This document shows positions 18,025 through 29,055 of a stretch of 64,000 bases of DNA, one piece after another. Where the stretch lies: the NCBI GenBank assembly GCA_025454405.1, contig JALOON010000062.1, forward strand, positions 1-64,000, read 5' to 3'. Made by a program: the position numbers and the translations under genes. The notes under the pieces are model-generated. The model had not been told where the DNA came from, did no database searches, and saw only the letters and a list, made by a program, of their open reading frames with translations. The DNA is from Oscillatoriaceae cyanobacterium Prado104 (GTDB lineage Bacteria > Cyanobacteriota > Cyanobacteriia > Cyanobacteriales > Microcoleaceae). Each line of letters begins with the position of its first letter. Position 1 is the stretch's first letter.

Positions 18025-18339
18025 TTATGAATTGATGTCTTCTTCGCGAAGTTCTTCATAGAGCAAATCCAATCCTATCAAAACTTTCTCCCGATCGGAT
18101 AAATCGCCGATAATTTTTCGCACCGGTGGCGGCAAGATTTTAGCTAGCGTTGGGGTCGCTAAAATTTTGTCCTCTTCTGCTAGTTGGGGATTTTTGAGAA
18201 CATCTATGACTTTGAGTGCGTAGACGCCTTGAAATTCCTGTTCTAGGATTTCCTTAAGGGTTTTCAAAGCCCGCACAGAGTTCGGAGTATTGCCCGCGAC
18301 GTACAGCTTCAGGACATAGGTTTTTTTGAGGGGGCTCAT
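18025..18339 (-). CDS. kaiB: Circadian clock protein KaiB
   Basis: A 104-residue thioredoxin-like, fold-switching clock protein that binds the CI ring of phosphorylated KaiC and sequesters KaiA. The N-terminal core [18 protein letters not shown] and the later [20 protein letters not shown] segment are typical, and the acidic C terminus is present. The ATG at 18339 leads directly into the conserved core. It sits between kaiA (155-bp gap) and kaiC (141-bp gap); kaiBC are co-transcribed in studied cyanobacteria. Confidence 0.97.
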   Translation of the reverse strand: MSPLKKTYVLKLYVAGNTPNSVRALKTLKEILEQEFQGVYALKVIDVLKNPQLAEEDKILATPTLAKILPPPVRKIIGDLSDREKVLIGLDLLYEELREEDINS

Positions 18340-18494
18340 GAATTTGTGTTAAACATTAAGAGTTAGCTGTTAGATGTTAGTTTTAGTTGTAATTTGTCTT
18401 ATATTCGCGGTTCTTTGTTATTTTATAATAATTTTTGCCCGACCCTCGCTCGGGAACGCAGCAAGCCTGCCGGTGGGGTGCCTCCAGCAGCATT

Positions 18495-19481
18495 CTAGCC
18501 AGTGCTAGATTCATCCTTAGGAATCGAGCGGCGGTACATTTCGCACAAATGAGCGATCGCATCTATCAAAGTCAATCGGTAGTCGAGCAATATTTCCTCG
18601 CTGCGACCTTCCAATTTGAGCTGCGTGGCAAATTCGTCCATCAATTCCATGTGAATTTCAACAACTTGAGTCACCGGAACATCGGCAAAAAAAGCCAAGC
18701 AAACAAATTCGTCGATTTGATTGTTAACCGCAGAGTTTCGATCGAAATACTTCAAAACAATCTGGCGATAACTTAACTTGAGTTGTTCTAAAAATTTTTG
18801 CTTTTCTGCCCCAGAGAGATTCCGCAAAAAATTCTGAGGATTTCTTTTATAATACACGCCTAAGTATCCCAATCGCTCCCGCAATTTTTCAGCTAGTCGG
18901 CGCTGCTGTCGCTGAAGCAAACTTTGAGCCGTTAATTGAGAGATCGCGCCGCTGCTAGCAGGCAAGTCGCCGGATGGAACAGCAGTCGAAAGTTTGAGAA
19001 ATTGCACGATCGCTCGATCGATTCCGCCGGCAATTTCGCCCACTCGGACAACCGGCAGTTGTACCTCAGCGGCGTGGTAAAACAAACAGCTACTTTCCTG
19101 TCGATCTTCCTTGCCGGTACTTGACTTGTCATGACACTCGCCCGTACATATCGATACATCATCCCCCAACAAATGTGAAAAAATTACAGCCGGCAAAAAT
19201 ATCGCTCGCTTTTGCAATTCGAGTGCCAGCGAGCGGATCGCTTCATCAGCCTCAACAACCAAACAGTCGATCGGGCGGTGGCACTCCAGTATTTTCCACA
19301 ACTGGTCAGCCGACTTCACCCGCGTCACAACGTAGCGGTCACTTGCCAAAACCTTTGCTGCTGCCTCTGCAAGTTCCCGAGACCCGATCGAAATACATAC
19401 AGAAAGTTGGGGACGCCAACTAACAGCAGGCGAAACACCCCCGTTACCCGACAAGTTACCCGAAAGTGCTGGATCGCTCAG
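18495..19481 (-). CDS. kaiA: Circadian clock protein KaiA (non-ATG start)
   Basis: The positive factor that binds the KaiC tail and stimulates its autokinase. An N-terminal pseudo-receiver (from RPQLSVCISIGSREL) leads through a linker to the C-terminal four-helix dimerisation domain, with the conserved RLGYLGVYYKR, MAFFADVPVT-type (AFFADVPVTQVVEIHMEL) and LIDAIAHLCEMYRRSIP motifs. This is the long form. No ATG or GTG occurs in frame ahead of the conserved region. The only candidates are TTG at 19454, which has no Shine-Dalgarno, and CTG at 19481, nine bases after AAAGGAG (19491-19497). The latter is shown, giving 328 residues; the TTG form would have 319. The family assignment is firm, the start is not. 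Confidence 0.9.
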   Translation of the reverse strand: MSDPALSGNLSGNGGVSPAVSWRPQLSVCISIGSRELAEAAAKVLASDRYVVTRVKSADQLWKILECHRPIDCLVVEADEAIRSLALELQKRAIFLPAVIFSHLLGDDVSICTGECHDKSSTGKEDRQESSCLFYHAAEVQLPVVRVGEIAGGIDRAIVQFLKLSTAVPSGDLPASSGAISQLTAQSLLQRQQRRLAEKLRERLGYLGVYYKRNPQNFLRNLSGAEKQKFLEQLKLSYRQIVLKYFDRNSAVNNQIDEFVCLAFFADVPVTQVVEIHMELMDEFATQLKLEGRSEEILLDYRLTLIDAIAHLCEMYRRSIPKDESSTG

Positions 19482-19493
19482 AGTTGATATCTC

Positions 19494-19847
19494 CTTTACA
19501 AAGTACTTAACATTACCACAATCATCTAAACATTAATTGTAACCAATCTTAACCCCAAAAGCGCTAAGAACCTTGTAGTAGAGGGATAATAAAGGTCAGT
19601 CATCGGTCTGGGCGTCAAGCTGCCCGAGCCGGATTTCTGCAATTAAGCTTAAGCCTTAAAATAATAGTCAGCCGCCTCAAAGTAGCCTCAAATCAGGCAC
19701 AGACATCAAAATTGCAGGCGCAGTTGCAGACCAAAACCGCGATCGCCGACTGATATAACTCAAATTAGATACAGAAATCGGCCGCTGCATTGAATCTTAA
19801 AAATATTAAATTACTGCTGCTCTCGGGAGCGGAATGTTAGGTTTGCT
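19494..19847. promoter_or_regulatory. Divergent intergenic region between kaiA and the hybrid kinase
   Basis: The gap must carry promoters for both kaiA (minus) and the kinase at 19848 (plus). A Shine-Dalgarno for kaiA is at 19491-19497. AT-rich stretches near 19500-19550 and 19670 could hold promoter boxes, but no convincing -35/-10 pair was identified and no further gene is visible. Confidence 0.4.
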
Positions 19848-22800
19848 ATGTCACTCACCAGCCCCAATCTAAAAAATTTTATCGAACCCGTGCCGCTGTG
19901 CGTGGAAACAGCGCCCTTAAAAACGCTGATGTCAATTTTCCGTCGCGACAACTGCGATCGCGTCGCTGTAGTCAACCAACAGCTACAGCCTCTCGGACTA
20001 TTTTACCTCCGCAGCCTCGCGTCGATGACTGTCACAGCCAGCGATGGCGAACAGCCCCTCACCAAACTCAGCCCCCAGGCACTGGCTCCCCTGAGATCGG
20101 TACCTGCAGATCTCAGCGCGATCGAATTCTGGCAGTACCTGCAAACAACAGCACCTCAGATTCCAGCCAGCCCGATCGCCCTGACAAATGCCGACGGTCA
20201 ATTTTTAGGACTGCTAGACAGCCTCAGCCTGCTGCAATTCGCAGCAGCTAACAACAGTTTAGCCTCCCGCGAAACAGAGCTCCATGCCCCTCTCAACGCC
20301 CAGCAAACAGAAGTGGCAGGCGTTGGCTACCCCCCCCAACCTTTTACCCTCGAAACCGCCCTAGACGCTCAATTACGCTGTCTGGAAGCAGGATTGCAAC
20401 CCTCCGAAAGCCTCAGTTCCCTAGTCCAACTGCTCGAAAAACTGCCCCTGCCCCTGAGACTGCAAACCTCCACCGGTCAAATAGTCAGCCAAAACGCAGC
20501 GTGGCGGATGTTTCTCGGAGCCGGGCCCGAACCGATCGCCGAAACAGCAGCCGCACCCGGTCAGCCCCCGAACCAGCTCGGTCATCCAGCCTTAGAATAC
20601 CAAAGAGTACCAGCGACCGCCCTCACCAAAGAGTGCAGGAGCCTGGTGAACGCCGCGCGGGCAGCCGACAGCACAACTACCGCCATGAGTTGCCCTCTGC
20701 CGCTGTACTCCGCTCCCCCGTCCGCCTTAACCGCTCCAGTTTGGTGTCCGATCGGCGACAAACCAGAAACCTACCTGTGCGACTGCCCGATACACCACGA
20801 TCGAGAGCGGATTTGGCAATTTGTCAAACAGCCCCTATCAACAAACCTCATCTTAATCGTGGGACAAGATGTTACCGAAGAACATTTAGTTGCCCAAGAA
20901 CTAGCAGCCAAAAATGCCGACTTAATCCACCTCAACAGGCTCAAAGACGAATTTTTATCCTGCATCAGCCACGAACTCAAAACTCCGCTCACCGCCGTGC
21001 TGGGCTTGTCCAGCCTCCTCAAAGACAAACTGATCGGAGAACTCAACGAACGCCAAACCCGCTACGCCAAACTCATCCACCAAAGCGGGCGGCACTTGAT
21101 GACGATAGTTAACGACATTTTAGACTTGACCCGGATGGAAACCGGGCAGCTCGAATTAATTCCCGAAACAGTCGAAATTGCTGCCGCGTGCCGCAAAGCT
21201 TTTGAACAAGCCCAGCAACGACCGCAACAAGAAGAAAAATCCCCCTCCAAACAGCAAAAAACTAACAATTCTGCTGGCGGCGAACCCGAGCCAAAAATCG
21301 AATTTAGCCTGGAAATAGAACCGGGACTTACAACCTTAATTGCTGACGAACTGCGACTGCGGCAAATGCTCGTCAACCTGCTTTCCAACGCGATCAAATT
21401 CACTGAAACAGGCGGCAAAATCGGCTTGAAAGTAAATGTTTGGGAAGGCTGGATCGCATTCACTGTTTGGGACACCGGCATCGGCATCCCCGCAGAAAAA
21501 CAGCACCTGATCTTTCAAAAATTCCAACAGCTAGAAAGTCCCCTGACCAGGCGATTTCAAGGAACCGGACTGGGACTGGTACTCACCCAAAGACTGGCTC
21601 GCCTCCACGGTGGAGATGTTTCGTTTATTTCTTCAGAAGGTCAAGGCTCTCAATTTACCCTGCTCCTGCCACCGCATCCCCCCGCAAAAAACAGGGAAAA
21701 ACCCGAAGAACCCACGGCCCAAACCGCAGCAGAATTCTTAAAATCTAAATACCAGCACCCAACGGCGACCGCCAATACTCGCTCCCGTTTGATATTAATA
21801 GTGGAAGCAGTTCCGCAATATATTGAAAATTTAACCAGCGGACTCTCCGGTTTGGGCTACCAAGTCATCGTCGCCCGTTCCGGTACCGAAGCGCTGGAAA
21901 AAGCCCGCCGCTTCAGTCCCGAAGCGATTTTCCTCAACCCGCTGCTGCCGCTGCTGTCCGGCTGGGATTTGCTGACCCTGCTCAAAAGCGATCCGGACAC
22001 GAAAGCAATCCCCGCGATCGTCACTGCCACCAGAGGCGAAAAAGAACGGGCCTCGGTCAACCGAGCTGAAGGCTTTTTGACCTTGCCGGTCAAAGCACCA
22101 GCTTTGCAGCGACTGCTAGAGGATTTAATCGGGCCGCAGAAAGATCCGCCACCTCAAAGCGCTACCAGTTCTTTAACTATTTTGTGGCTCAGCCCGCAGA
22201 ACGGTTCCTCCGAGGGTTCGTCTTTATTGCTCAACCCCACCTATTGCCGGGTTTTAGAAGCAGACGACCTCGGTCAGGCAGAACTCGTGGCCCGGATTTG
22301 GCACCCCGACGCGATCGTCCTGGATGGTACGAGTCAACTGCAAAACCCCTCTGCTTTCGTGGAACAGTTAAGCCTGTCTCGCATTTTGGGCTCTCTCCCC
22401 TTGGTGACTTTAGACCCTGCAACTACGCAACTGGCAAATCAAGTTCCGGGACTGTCGGTGTTTCCGTGTTTGGCAGCCGGTTCTGCCCGTTGCGCCGGAA
22501 CGAACAGCGCCCGATCGTCCGCGTCTGCTTTGTGGCAAGTTATTCAGGTAGCTGCTGGCATGAATTGGAAGCCCTGCATTTTGTTTGCTGACATTTCGAC
22601 TTTACCGGACTTGCAACCAATTGCTGGGGGGAGTTTGGCAGCTGCAGAAGCTGAAACAGACAATACAGACAATGCCGATCGAGCTGCAAATAATGTTAAA
22701 TTGCCACCCCGATCGGAACCCGCACACCCCAACTTTCAAGCGTTAATTCAATACATTCAAACAGCAGGATTTCGAGGGTCGATCGCTCGTTCTTGGGCAG

Positions 22801-23099
22801 ATGTTTCGCAGCAGTTGCAGTATCAAAGCGCTGACTTGCTGTTACTTTGCTTGCGAGATGGCATGTCAATTTCTCCTGCTACGTTGCAATTGCTATCTAG
22901 CCTGCGGCAAATCTCAGCAAAACTGCCGATTTTAGTTTGGGATTATCGGTCTGATGAATCGGCAAAATCCCAAGCGATTGACTTTTTGCTGCAAGAAATA
23001 TCTGCTAATATTTTGCCAGCTTCTCTATCGGTGGCAGAATTGTTAGATGAAATTCAACAGATAGTTCGTAAAAAGGTAGGAGAGATCCATCAAAATTAA
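19848..23099 (+). CDS. Hybrid histidine kinase with CBS-like N terminus and degenerate receivers, divergent from kaiA
   Basis: A 1083-residue soluble kinase. Residues 1-150 resemble a CBS-domain pair (DRVAVVNQQLQPLGLFYL; SPIALTNADGQFLGLLDSL). A divergent PAS-like region follows (about 185-345). HisKA has His375 (CISHELKTPLTAVLGLSSL), and HATPase_c has NLLSNAIKFTETGG, DTGIGIP and GTGLGLVLTQRLARLHGG. Two or three receiver-like domains follow: the first (about 645-765) lacks the acidic pair and has Asn697 where the phospho-Asp should be (FLNPLLP); the second keeps an Asp (IVLDG) but not the pocket; the third is weaker. A kinase ending in pseudo-receivers is the architecture class of the clock protein CikA. 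Its place beside kaiA makes a clock-input or output role plausible, but this is inference. Confidence 0.88.
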   Translation: MSLTSPNLKNFIEPVPLCVETAPLKTLMSIFRRDNCDRVAVVNQQLQPLGLFYLRSLASMTVTASDGEQPLTKLSPQALAPLRSVPADLSAIEFWQYLQTTAPQIPASPIALTNADGQFLGLLDSLSLLQFAAANNSLASRETELHAPLNAQQTEVAGVGYPPQPFTLETALDAQLRCLEAGLQPSESLSSLVQLLEKLPLPLRLQTSTGQIVSQNAAWRMFLGAGPEPIAETAAAPGQPPNQLGHPALEYQRVPATALTKECRSLVNAARAADSTTTAMSCPLPLYSAPPSALTAPVWCPIGDKPETYLCDCPIHHDRERIWQFVKQPLSTNLILIVGQDVTEEHLVAQELAAKNADLIHLNRLKDEFLSCISHELKTPLTAVLGLSSLLKDKLIGELNERQTRYAKLIHQSGRHLMTIVNDILDLTRMETGQLELIPETVEIAAACRKAFEQAQQRPQQEEKSPSKQQKTNNSAGGEPEPKIEFSLEIEPGLTTLIADELRLRQMLVNLLSNAIKFTETGGKIGLKVNVWEGWIAFTVWDTGIGIPAEKQHLIFQKFQQLESPLTRRFQGTGLGLVLTQRLARLHGGDVSFISSEGQGSQFTLLLPPHPPAKNREKPEEPTAQTAAEFLKSKYQHPTATANTRSRLILIVEAVPQYIENLTSGLSGLGYQVIVARSGTEALEKARRFSPEAIFLNPLLPLLSGWDLLTLLKSDPDTKAIPAIVTATRGEKERASVNRAEGFLTLPVKAPALQRLLEDLIGPQKDPPPQSATSSLTILWLSPQNGSSEGSSLLLNPTYCRVLEADDLGQAELVARIWHPDAIVLDGTSQLQNPSAFVEQLSLSRILGSLPLVTLDPATTQLANQVPGLSVFPCLAAGSARCAGTNSARSSASALWQVIQVAAGMNWKPCILFADISTLPDLQPIAGGSLAAAEAETDNTDNADRAANNVKLPPRSEPAHPNFQALIQYIQTAGFRGSIARSWADVSQQLQYQSADLLLLCLRDGMSISPATLQLLSSLRQISAKLPILVWDYRSDESAKSQAIDFLLQEISANILPASLSVAELLDEIQQIVRKKVGEIHQN

Positions 23100-23179
23100 C
23101 TCCATAATTTTTGACGGCGGGCGATCGCATTGCTTAAAATGACTTTTGAGCGAGCATAAAAATCAGTTTATTTCAATCT

Positions 23180-23440
23180 CAGACGCGAGCGAGGACGCTC
23201 GCACTTTTCGTCGCTCCAAATGCCAGCCGTTCGCTCCAAATGCCAGCCGTTCGCTCCAAATGCTAGCCGTTCGATCGAAATCCTAGCAGCAAGCGAGGAC
23301 ACTCGCACTTTTCGTCGCTCCAAATACCAGCCGTTCGAGCCACAGGCCAGCCGCGAGCGGGGACGCTCGCACTTTTCGTCGCTCCAAATACCAGCCGTTC
23401 GAGCCACAGGCCAGCCGCGAGCGGGGACGCTCGCACTTTT
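23180..23440. repeat. Tandem hairpin repeats (GCGAGCG...CGCTCGC)
   Basis: Units of about 64 bp (AGCCGTTCGAGCCACAGGCC starts at 23329 and 23393) each contain the palindrome GCGAGCGGGGACGCTCGC. Shorter 19-bp units (CGCTCCAAATGCCAGCCGTT-type) occupy 23211-23275. Open frames across both strands are repeat translations. Related hairpins recur at 63800-63880. Confidence 0.85.
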
Positions 23441-23508
23441 GTCAATACAACCTGGAACAACCGGACGGTCATCAAGTCATAAATAGATAAGCAATTGGAG
23501 GGAAATCT

Positions 23509-26500
23509 ATGGCAACCAATACCTCTCAGATATCGGAAATTGCTATCATCGATTCCAGAGTAGAAAATTACTCGGATCTCGCCGCCAGCGTCCAACCCGG
23601 AACAGAAGTAATTGTACTAAATCCAGCAACAGACGGCATCGCACAAATTACCAGCGCGCTGAAAAATCGCAGCGATATTAAAGCCGTTCATATCATTTCT
23701 CACGGCGAACCGGGAAGTTTGTTGTTAGGTTCAACTAAGCTCAATTCAGACAATCTCGATCGCTATCAACAAGATATCAAACAATGGTTTTCGGCATCAT
23801 TTACAAATAACAATGACAGTCTGGGTGACCGGAAACCGGGTTTTTACGAAAATAGTTCGTTGCAGCCAGCAGAATCGGAGAAAAACCCGATTTCTTCGAT
23901 CGCAGTGCACAAATCTTATGCACATTCCTCACCCGACATTCTGCTGTACGGTTGCGAAGTTGGCAAAGGAGAGAAAGGCAATAACTTTATCTCTAAATTA
24001 AGCGAATTAACAGGTGCTGATGTTGTCGCTTCCGATGACTTAACCGGAAATGCCAAATTAGGCGGAGATTGGATTTTAGAACAAGCAACAGGAAATATTG
24101 AAACGCCTTTAGCATTTCAAATTGGAGTAATGGCAGCTTATCAAAGTGTTTTGCCTAACTTTAATGTCACGGACACTGCCACTCTGGCTAATGCAATTAA
24201 CACTTCAGTTAACGGCGACACGATAACTTTACTCAACGACATTACACTGAATGCCGACTTACCAATTATTACTAAAAACCTCGATTTTATCGGCAACGGT
24301 TTCGGAGTTAGCGGCAACGATACTCGGCGAATTTTTTGGATAGGCAACGATCTGAGTGCAACTCCAACTACTACTAATCCAATTGTGAATTTCACCAATC
24401 TGAGAATTACCAACGGATTAGCAAAAGGTGGCAATGGCGGTAACGGTTTTACGGGTGGAGGTGGCGGTGCGGGATTGGGAGGCGGCGTTTTTATTCTGAA
24501 TGGAAGTGTCGCGTTTAATAGAGTGACATTTGATGGCAATAGGGCGATCGGGGGCAACGGCGGTAACGGCGATCTCAGCGTTGGCGGCGGTGGCGGCGGC
24601 GGGGGAATGTTCGGCAATGGCGGTAACGGCGGTGCAAATGGTGGAGGGGGAGGTGGTGGTTTAGGAGGAAACGGTGCAAACGGTACGGCAAACGGCGGTA
24701 ACGGCGGGAGTGGTGGGTTGCTTGGCGGACTTGCGGGTGTAGGTGGCACAGGCTTAAGTCCAGGTAGCGACGGCACAGATGGCGGTAACGGCGCAGGTGG
24801 CGGTGGCGGTGGTGACGACCCTACCTTTGACTCAAGTAGTGGCATAATCGGGGGTTTTAGTGGCGGGAGCGGGGGTTTTGGCGGTGGCAACGGTGGCGGT
24901 GGTCGCGACGGCGACGGCGGTGATTTGTTCTCCTTTCCGCCCTCAAACTTCGGTGGGGGCGGTGGTGGTGCTGGTGGTATCAACGGTGGCTTTGTTGGCA
25001 GGCGCGGCTACGGTAATTTTGGAGGAGAAGGTGGTGGCGGTGGTATTCCTGCTACCGCTGCTCCAATAGGTTGGGGCGGTGATGGTGCAGGGGCTGGCGG
25101 TGGTGGTGGCAACGGAGTAGGAGGTGCGATTTTTAAAAGGAGCTTGGGGACTCTTACTATTGTTGACAGCACTTTCACAAACAACTCAGCGAGAGGCGGT
25201 GCTGGTGGCATTGGCAGCGCTAGCAATAATGGTTTTGATTCCATCGGCGCAGGTGGTGCTGTTGCGAGCAATGGAGCATCAATTAGTAATACCACTTTTT
25301 CCGGCAACACAGCCAATACTTTGGGCAGTAATGGTGTAGGTGGTGGCGGTGCCGTTTTCGGCAATGGAAGCCTCAACATTACTAACTGTATTATCTCTAA
25401 CAATACAGCAGGTTTTGGAGGCGGTGTTTACAGTGATTATGGTGCAAATCTCACCGTAACCAATAGCACTATCTCCGGCAACACGGCTAACAGCACATTT
25501 GGTGCAGGAGGAAATGGCGGTGGGATTGCCAACTTTGCCGGTGGCACTCCCTTTCCCAACCCAGGTAACAGTCTTACTGTAACTAATAGCACTATCTCCG
25601 GCAACACAGCCAGTAACTTTGGTGGCGGCATTTCTAATTGGGGAATTGCTACCTTAACTAACAATACAATTGCGCTCAATCAAGTTACAGGAGGCAACGG
25701 TGGCGGAGTTTCTAATGCTCCTTTAAGCCCTACTCCTATTACCACAAATGTCAGCAACAACATCATCGCTGGCAATACCGCTACAACAAACCCCGATGTT
25801 TCAGGACTTTTTAACGGCAATAACAACAACTTAATTGGCAATCTTACAGGCAGCAGCGGCTTCAACACCGCAGGTACTGACAAATCTTTCGCTACTCTCG
25901 GCATTACCAATATTAATCAAGTTCTCAATCCAACTTTAGCCCTGAATAACGCCCCGACGGGTTCGCCTTTAACTCACGCACTGATTCCCAGCAGTCCCGC
26001 GATCGACAGTGGAAATAATGCTAACATTCCCGCAGGAATTACTACCGACCAACGCGGAACTGGTTTTCCACGAATTCAAAATGCTGCTGTCGATATCGGC
26101 GCTTTTGAGTTGCCTCCGCCGATTCTTAATGTCTCGGAAAGCGGTGTCAATATTCCAGACAATACAGGCAGCTTTAATTTTGGCGTTACTCCTGTCGGCA
26201 CTTCGGTTACTAAAACTTTTACTGTGACGAATTCGGGTGCGGCTAATGCAATTCTGACGCCTTTAATTGCCCCTGTTGGCTTCAGTTTGGCAAGCGGTTT
26301 CGGAACAACAACTCTCGCCCCCGGCACATCGACAACCTTTGCGCTGACATTTCCCGGCGTTAGCAATACTAACGCTACGCTGCAATTTGCAAACAATGTT
26401 AGCGGTCAAAACCCCTTTGATTTTACGATTAGCGGTAGTGTTGGGAATATTCCGGCGGTAAGTTCGATCGCCCGCGCCACATCTAACCCCACAAATGCTG

Positions 26501-28506
26501 CTACCGTTAACTATACTGTTACTTTCAGCGAAAACGTTACGGGAGTTGACGCTACAGATTTTATCGTAACGGGGACGGGGGTAACTGGAAGTGCGATCGC
26601 ATCTTTAACAGGTAGCGGTAATAGTTATACTGTCGCCGTCAATACTGGCAGCGGCGACGGCATTTTAGGATTAAATCTTGTTGATGACGATAGCATTAGA
26701 AATGCTGCAAACTTATTCCTGGGCGGTACGGGCGCGGGGAATGGCAACTTTACAGGAGAGATTTTTACTATTGATAAAACTCCTCCGACTGCGAGTTTAA
26801 CTCCTGTTGGTGGGATTAATGCAGCGGGTGGCACCAGTCAAACTTTAACTGTCACGTACAGCGATAGCAGTGCGATATCGGCTTCCACTCTCGACAGCAG
26901 TGACATTCTTGTAACGAATAGCAGCGGTTTCAGCCAACAGGCAACCCTGGTAAGTTTTTCACCTGCGGGCAACGGTACGCCTCGCACGGCAATTTATCAG
27001 ATTGTACCTCCGGGCGGGAGTTGGGACAGCGCGGACAACGGTACTTACACCGTGCAGTTGCAAGCAAATCAAGTCGGCGATACTGTTGGCAATTTAGCGA
27101 CGGGTAATGTTTTGGGAACTTTTGCGGTGAATGTTGCCGTACCGACGCCAACGCCAACACCGACGCCGACACCGACACCAACGCCGACGCCGACACCGAC
27201 GCCAACGCCGACGGATACGCCAACGCCGACACCGACGCCAACGCCAACGCCAACGCCAACGCCGACGCCAACACCGACGGATACGCCAACGCCGACACCG
27301 ACGCCGACGCCGACGCCAACAGAGACGCCGACGCCGACTCCGACACCAACGCCGACCCCAACAGAGACGCCAACTCCAATTCCAACAGAGACGCCAACTC
27401 CAATTCCAACACCAACACCAACGCCAACAGAGACACCAACTCCAATTCCAACACAGACGCCAACTCCAGCCCCAACTCCAATTGAGATACCGACTCCAAC
27501 CCCAACTCCAGCACCAGCACCGACTCCAACTCCAACACCAACTCCAACACCAACACCAACGGAAATTCCCGCGCCGACACCGACACCAACTCCTGCCGAT
27601 CGCACTTCAATTGACTGTATTTGCGATAAAATCGATCGGCCGAATCTCGATCGACCCAATGTTACCGATAATATTATTAACAGCAACGGTAGCAGTGAAA
27701 TTCAATTTGGTGCTGCCGGAAATGATGCCTTTTTTGGCAGTCTAAATCCCAATTTATTTGCAGCGGAAACAGGCGACGATAACGCATTTTGCGGTGAAGG
27801 TAACGACTCCCTAAACGGCAATGAAAATAATGATTTTATCGATGGCAATAAGGGAGACGATCTTTTATTCGGAGGTAAAGATCGAGATATTCTTCTCGGC
27901 AATGAAGGTCAAGATTCAATCTACGGAAATCTTGGCAGCGATGCGGTTAATGGGGGCGATCGCGACGATTTAATTAACGGCTGCGCGGGTGATGATTTTA
28001 TTGAGGGCGGTAAGGGAAACGATAGTTTATTTGGTGGCAAAGATAGCGATCTAATTCTCGGCAGTCAAGGTGAAGATTCGCTTTTAGGTAACAGGGGCGA
28101 TGATACTGTTTGCGGCGGCGGAGGCGACGATTTATTGAGGGGCGATGAAAATAACGATCTGTTAGATGGTAGTGCCGGAAATGATAGCATTTATGGAGGC
28201 GAAGATAGCGATACTCTCATCGGTTGTGGCGGTAACGATACCTTGAGTGGCGACTTGGGTAACGATAGTCTGTGGGGCGGCAGCGGTAACGATGTATTTG
28301 TGTTAGTTGCAAATGGGGGATTCGATTTAATTAACGATTTTACTGTGGGTGAGGATAGGTTGGCACTAGCGCCGGGATTGACGTTCGATCGGCTGAGGAT
28401 TTCTCAAGGAGAAAACGCTACTTTTATTAGTTTGAACAGCGGGGAACGTTTGGCAGTGATTTTAGGGGTGGAAGCTAGCGCGATCGCCCTTAATCTAATT
28501 TCTTAA
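23509..28506 (+). CDS. Giant DUF4347 / Gly-rich beta-helix / PT-linker / RTX protein
   Basis: A 1665-residue protein predicted to be exported by a type I system and to act at the cell surface. Residues 8-205 form a DUF4347 domain with His65 (ISHGEPG) and Cys149 (LLYGCEVG). A parallel beta-helix-like region follows, broken by a very Gly-rich segment (about 305-560). Next are choice-of-anchor/HYDIN-like ([17 protein letters not shown]) and Ig-like domains, then a Pro-Thr repeat linker of about 150 residues (1212-1365), which separates them from a block of GGxGxDxLxG calcium-binding repeats (about 1395-1610). GGAGG at 23498-23502 precedes the ATG. No classical signal peptide is present, consistent with C-terminal RTX secretion. 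Substrate and partners are unknown. Confidence 0.88.
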   Translation: MATNTSQISEIAIIDSRVENYSDLAASVQPGTEVIVLNPATDGIAQITSALKNRSDIKAVHIISHGEPGSLLLGSTKLNSDNLDRYQQDIKQWFSASFTNNNDSLGDRKPGFYENSSLQPAESEKNPISSIAVHKSYAHSSPDILLYGCEVGKGEKGNNFISKLSELTGADVVASDDLTGNAKLGGDWILEQATGNIETPLAFQIGVMAAYQSVLPNFNVTDTATLANAINTSVNGDTITLLNDITLNADLPIITKNLDFIGNGFGVSGNDTRRIFWIGNDLSATPTTTNPIVNFTNLRITNGLAKGGNGGNGFTGGGGGAGLGGGVFILNGSVAFNRVTFDGNRAIGGNGGNGDLSVGGGGGGGGMFGNGGNGGANGGGGGGGLGGNGANGTANGGNGGSGGLLGGLAGVGGTGLSPGSDGTDGGNGAGGGGGGDDPTFDSSSGIIGGFSGGSGGFGGGNGGGGRDGDGGDLFSFPPSNFGGGGGGAGGINGGFVGRRGYGNFGGEGGGGGIPATAAPIGWGGDGAGAGGGGGNGVGGAIFKRSLGTLTIVDSTFTNNSARGGAGGIGSASNNGFDSIGAGGAVASNGASISNTTFSGNTANTLGSNGVGGGGAVFGNGSLNITNCIISNNTAGFGGGVYSDYGANLTVTNSTISGNTANSTFGAGGNGGGIANFAGGTPFPNPGNSLTVTNSTISGNTASNFGGGISNWGIATLTNNTIALNQVTGGNGGGVSNAPLSPTPITTNVSNNIIAGNTATTNPDVSGLFNGNNNNLIGNLTGSSGFNTAGTDKSFATLGITNINQVLNPTLALNNAPTGSPLTHALIPSSPAIDSGNNANIPAGITTDQRGTGFPRIQNAAVDIGAFELPPPILNVSESGVNIPDNTGSFNFGVTPVGTSVTKTFTVTNSGAANAILTPLIAPVGFSLASGFGTTTLAPGTSTTFALTFPGVSNTNATLQFANNVSGQNPFDFTISGSVGNIPAVSSIARATSNPTNAATVNYTVTFSENVTGVDATDFIVTGTGVTGSAIASLTGSGNSYTVAVNTGSGDGILGLNLVDDDSIRNAANLFLGGTGAGNGNFTGEIFTIDKTPPTASLTPVGGINAAGGTSQTLTVTYSDSSAISASTLDSSDILVTNSSGFSQQATLVSFSPAGNGTPRTAIYQIVPPGGSWDSADNGTYTVQLQANQVGDTVGNLATGNVLGTFAVNVAVPTPTPTPTPTPTPTPTPTPTPTPTDTPTPTPTPTPTPTPTPTPTPTDTPTPTPTPTPTPTETPTPTPTPTPTPTETPTPIPTETPTPIPTPTPTPTETPTPIPTQTPTPAPTPIEIPTPTPTPAPAPTPTPTPTPTPTPTEIPAPTPTPTPADRTSIDCICDKIDRPNLDRPNVTDNIINSNGSSEIQFGAAGNDAFFGSLNPNLFAAETGDDNAFCGEGNDSLNGNENNDFIDGNKGDDLLFGGKDRDILLGNEGQDSIYGNLGSDAVNGGDRDDLINGCAGDDFIEGGKGNDSLFGGKDSDLILGSQGEDSLLGNRGDDTVCGGGGDDLLRGDENNDLLDGSAGNDSIYGGEDSDTLIGCGGNDTLSGDLGNDSLWGGSGNDVFVLVANGGFDLINDFTVGEDRLALAPGLTFDRLRISQGENATFISLNSGERLAVILGVEASAIALNLIS
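27145..27590. repeat. Pro-Thr coding tandem repeat
   Basis: An array of 6-base units coding Pro-Thr (CCGACG/CCAACG), interspersed with ETPTPI and DTP variants, inside the DUF4347/RTX gene. Open frames on the other strands (GVGVGV, RQRQR) are translations of the repeat. It probably varies in length between strains. Confidence 0.9.
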
Positions 28507-28512
28507 TATAAT

Positions 28513-28686
28513 TTAGGAACGACTAAATGGAAATGCGATCGCCCCTTCATCAAAATCAAGTACATTCGCATCGAGTTTGCGGTAATATTCTTCCATTTCT
28601 GCATCTAGTTGGCGGCGTTCCTCTTCTATAAATTCCAGCATCTCATCAAATTGGGGGTCGTCTTTGAACATTCCAGCAAATTTCAT
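28513..28686 (-). pseudogene. Antitoxin-like gene remnant
   Basis: From an ATG at 28686 a 57-residue frame reads MKFAGMFKDDPQFDEMLEFI and continues with a coiled acidic helix. The frame stays open upstream to about 28850 (including PPKPEHPW just before the Met) but without another start codon. The EHPWMKFAGMFKDDPxF phrase resembles the C-terminal toxin-wrapping part of cyanobacterial VapB-type antitoxins. No PIN-domain toxin lies next to it. It is too short for a whole antitoxin, so it is read as a remnant lacking its DNA-binding N terminus. The rest of 28507-29055 holds no gene. Confidence 0.4.
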
Positions 28687-29055
28687 CCACGGATGTTCTG
28701 GTTTGGGTGGTGCGATTTCCAGCGAAATTAGTTCGGATTTTTCAATTCGACTAGAACGGTCAAAGAAAAAATAGCTTTTTTTGAGAGCGAGTTGAGCATT
28801 ATTTTGGCAGTCATGGCAGTATTTATTAGATAACGACTCTGCTTTTAATTATAACTGATATTATTTTCGCTCGATCGAACCCAATAAAATGAGCAGTTAG
28901 CGTGCCCAAATTATCTTGGCATATTATCGTGATAAGGTTCGCACCGCGCACGCTACATAAGTTAAATAAGCGACGACTTGAATAAGTTCCGATTAGTTTG
29001 CTGTCAGGACTTCAGTCATTCCTGCGGACTGAAGTCCTCACTACAAACCGTTTTT

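Noticed and set aside
18430-18494. GC-rich segment after kaiA considered as a small structured RNA such as SRP RNA
   Set aside because: The conserved SRP apical loop is absent and no convincing secondary structure with a T-run was found.
24141-27745. Long Pro-rich, Gly-Val and Gln-Arg frames on other strands of the giant gene
   Set aside because: By-products of the Gly-rich and Pro-Thr coding repeats.
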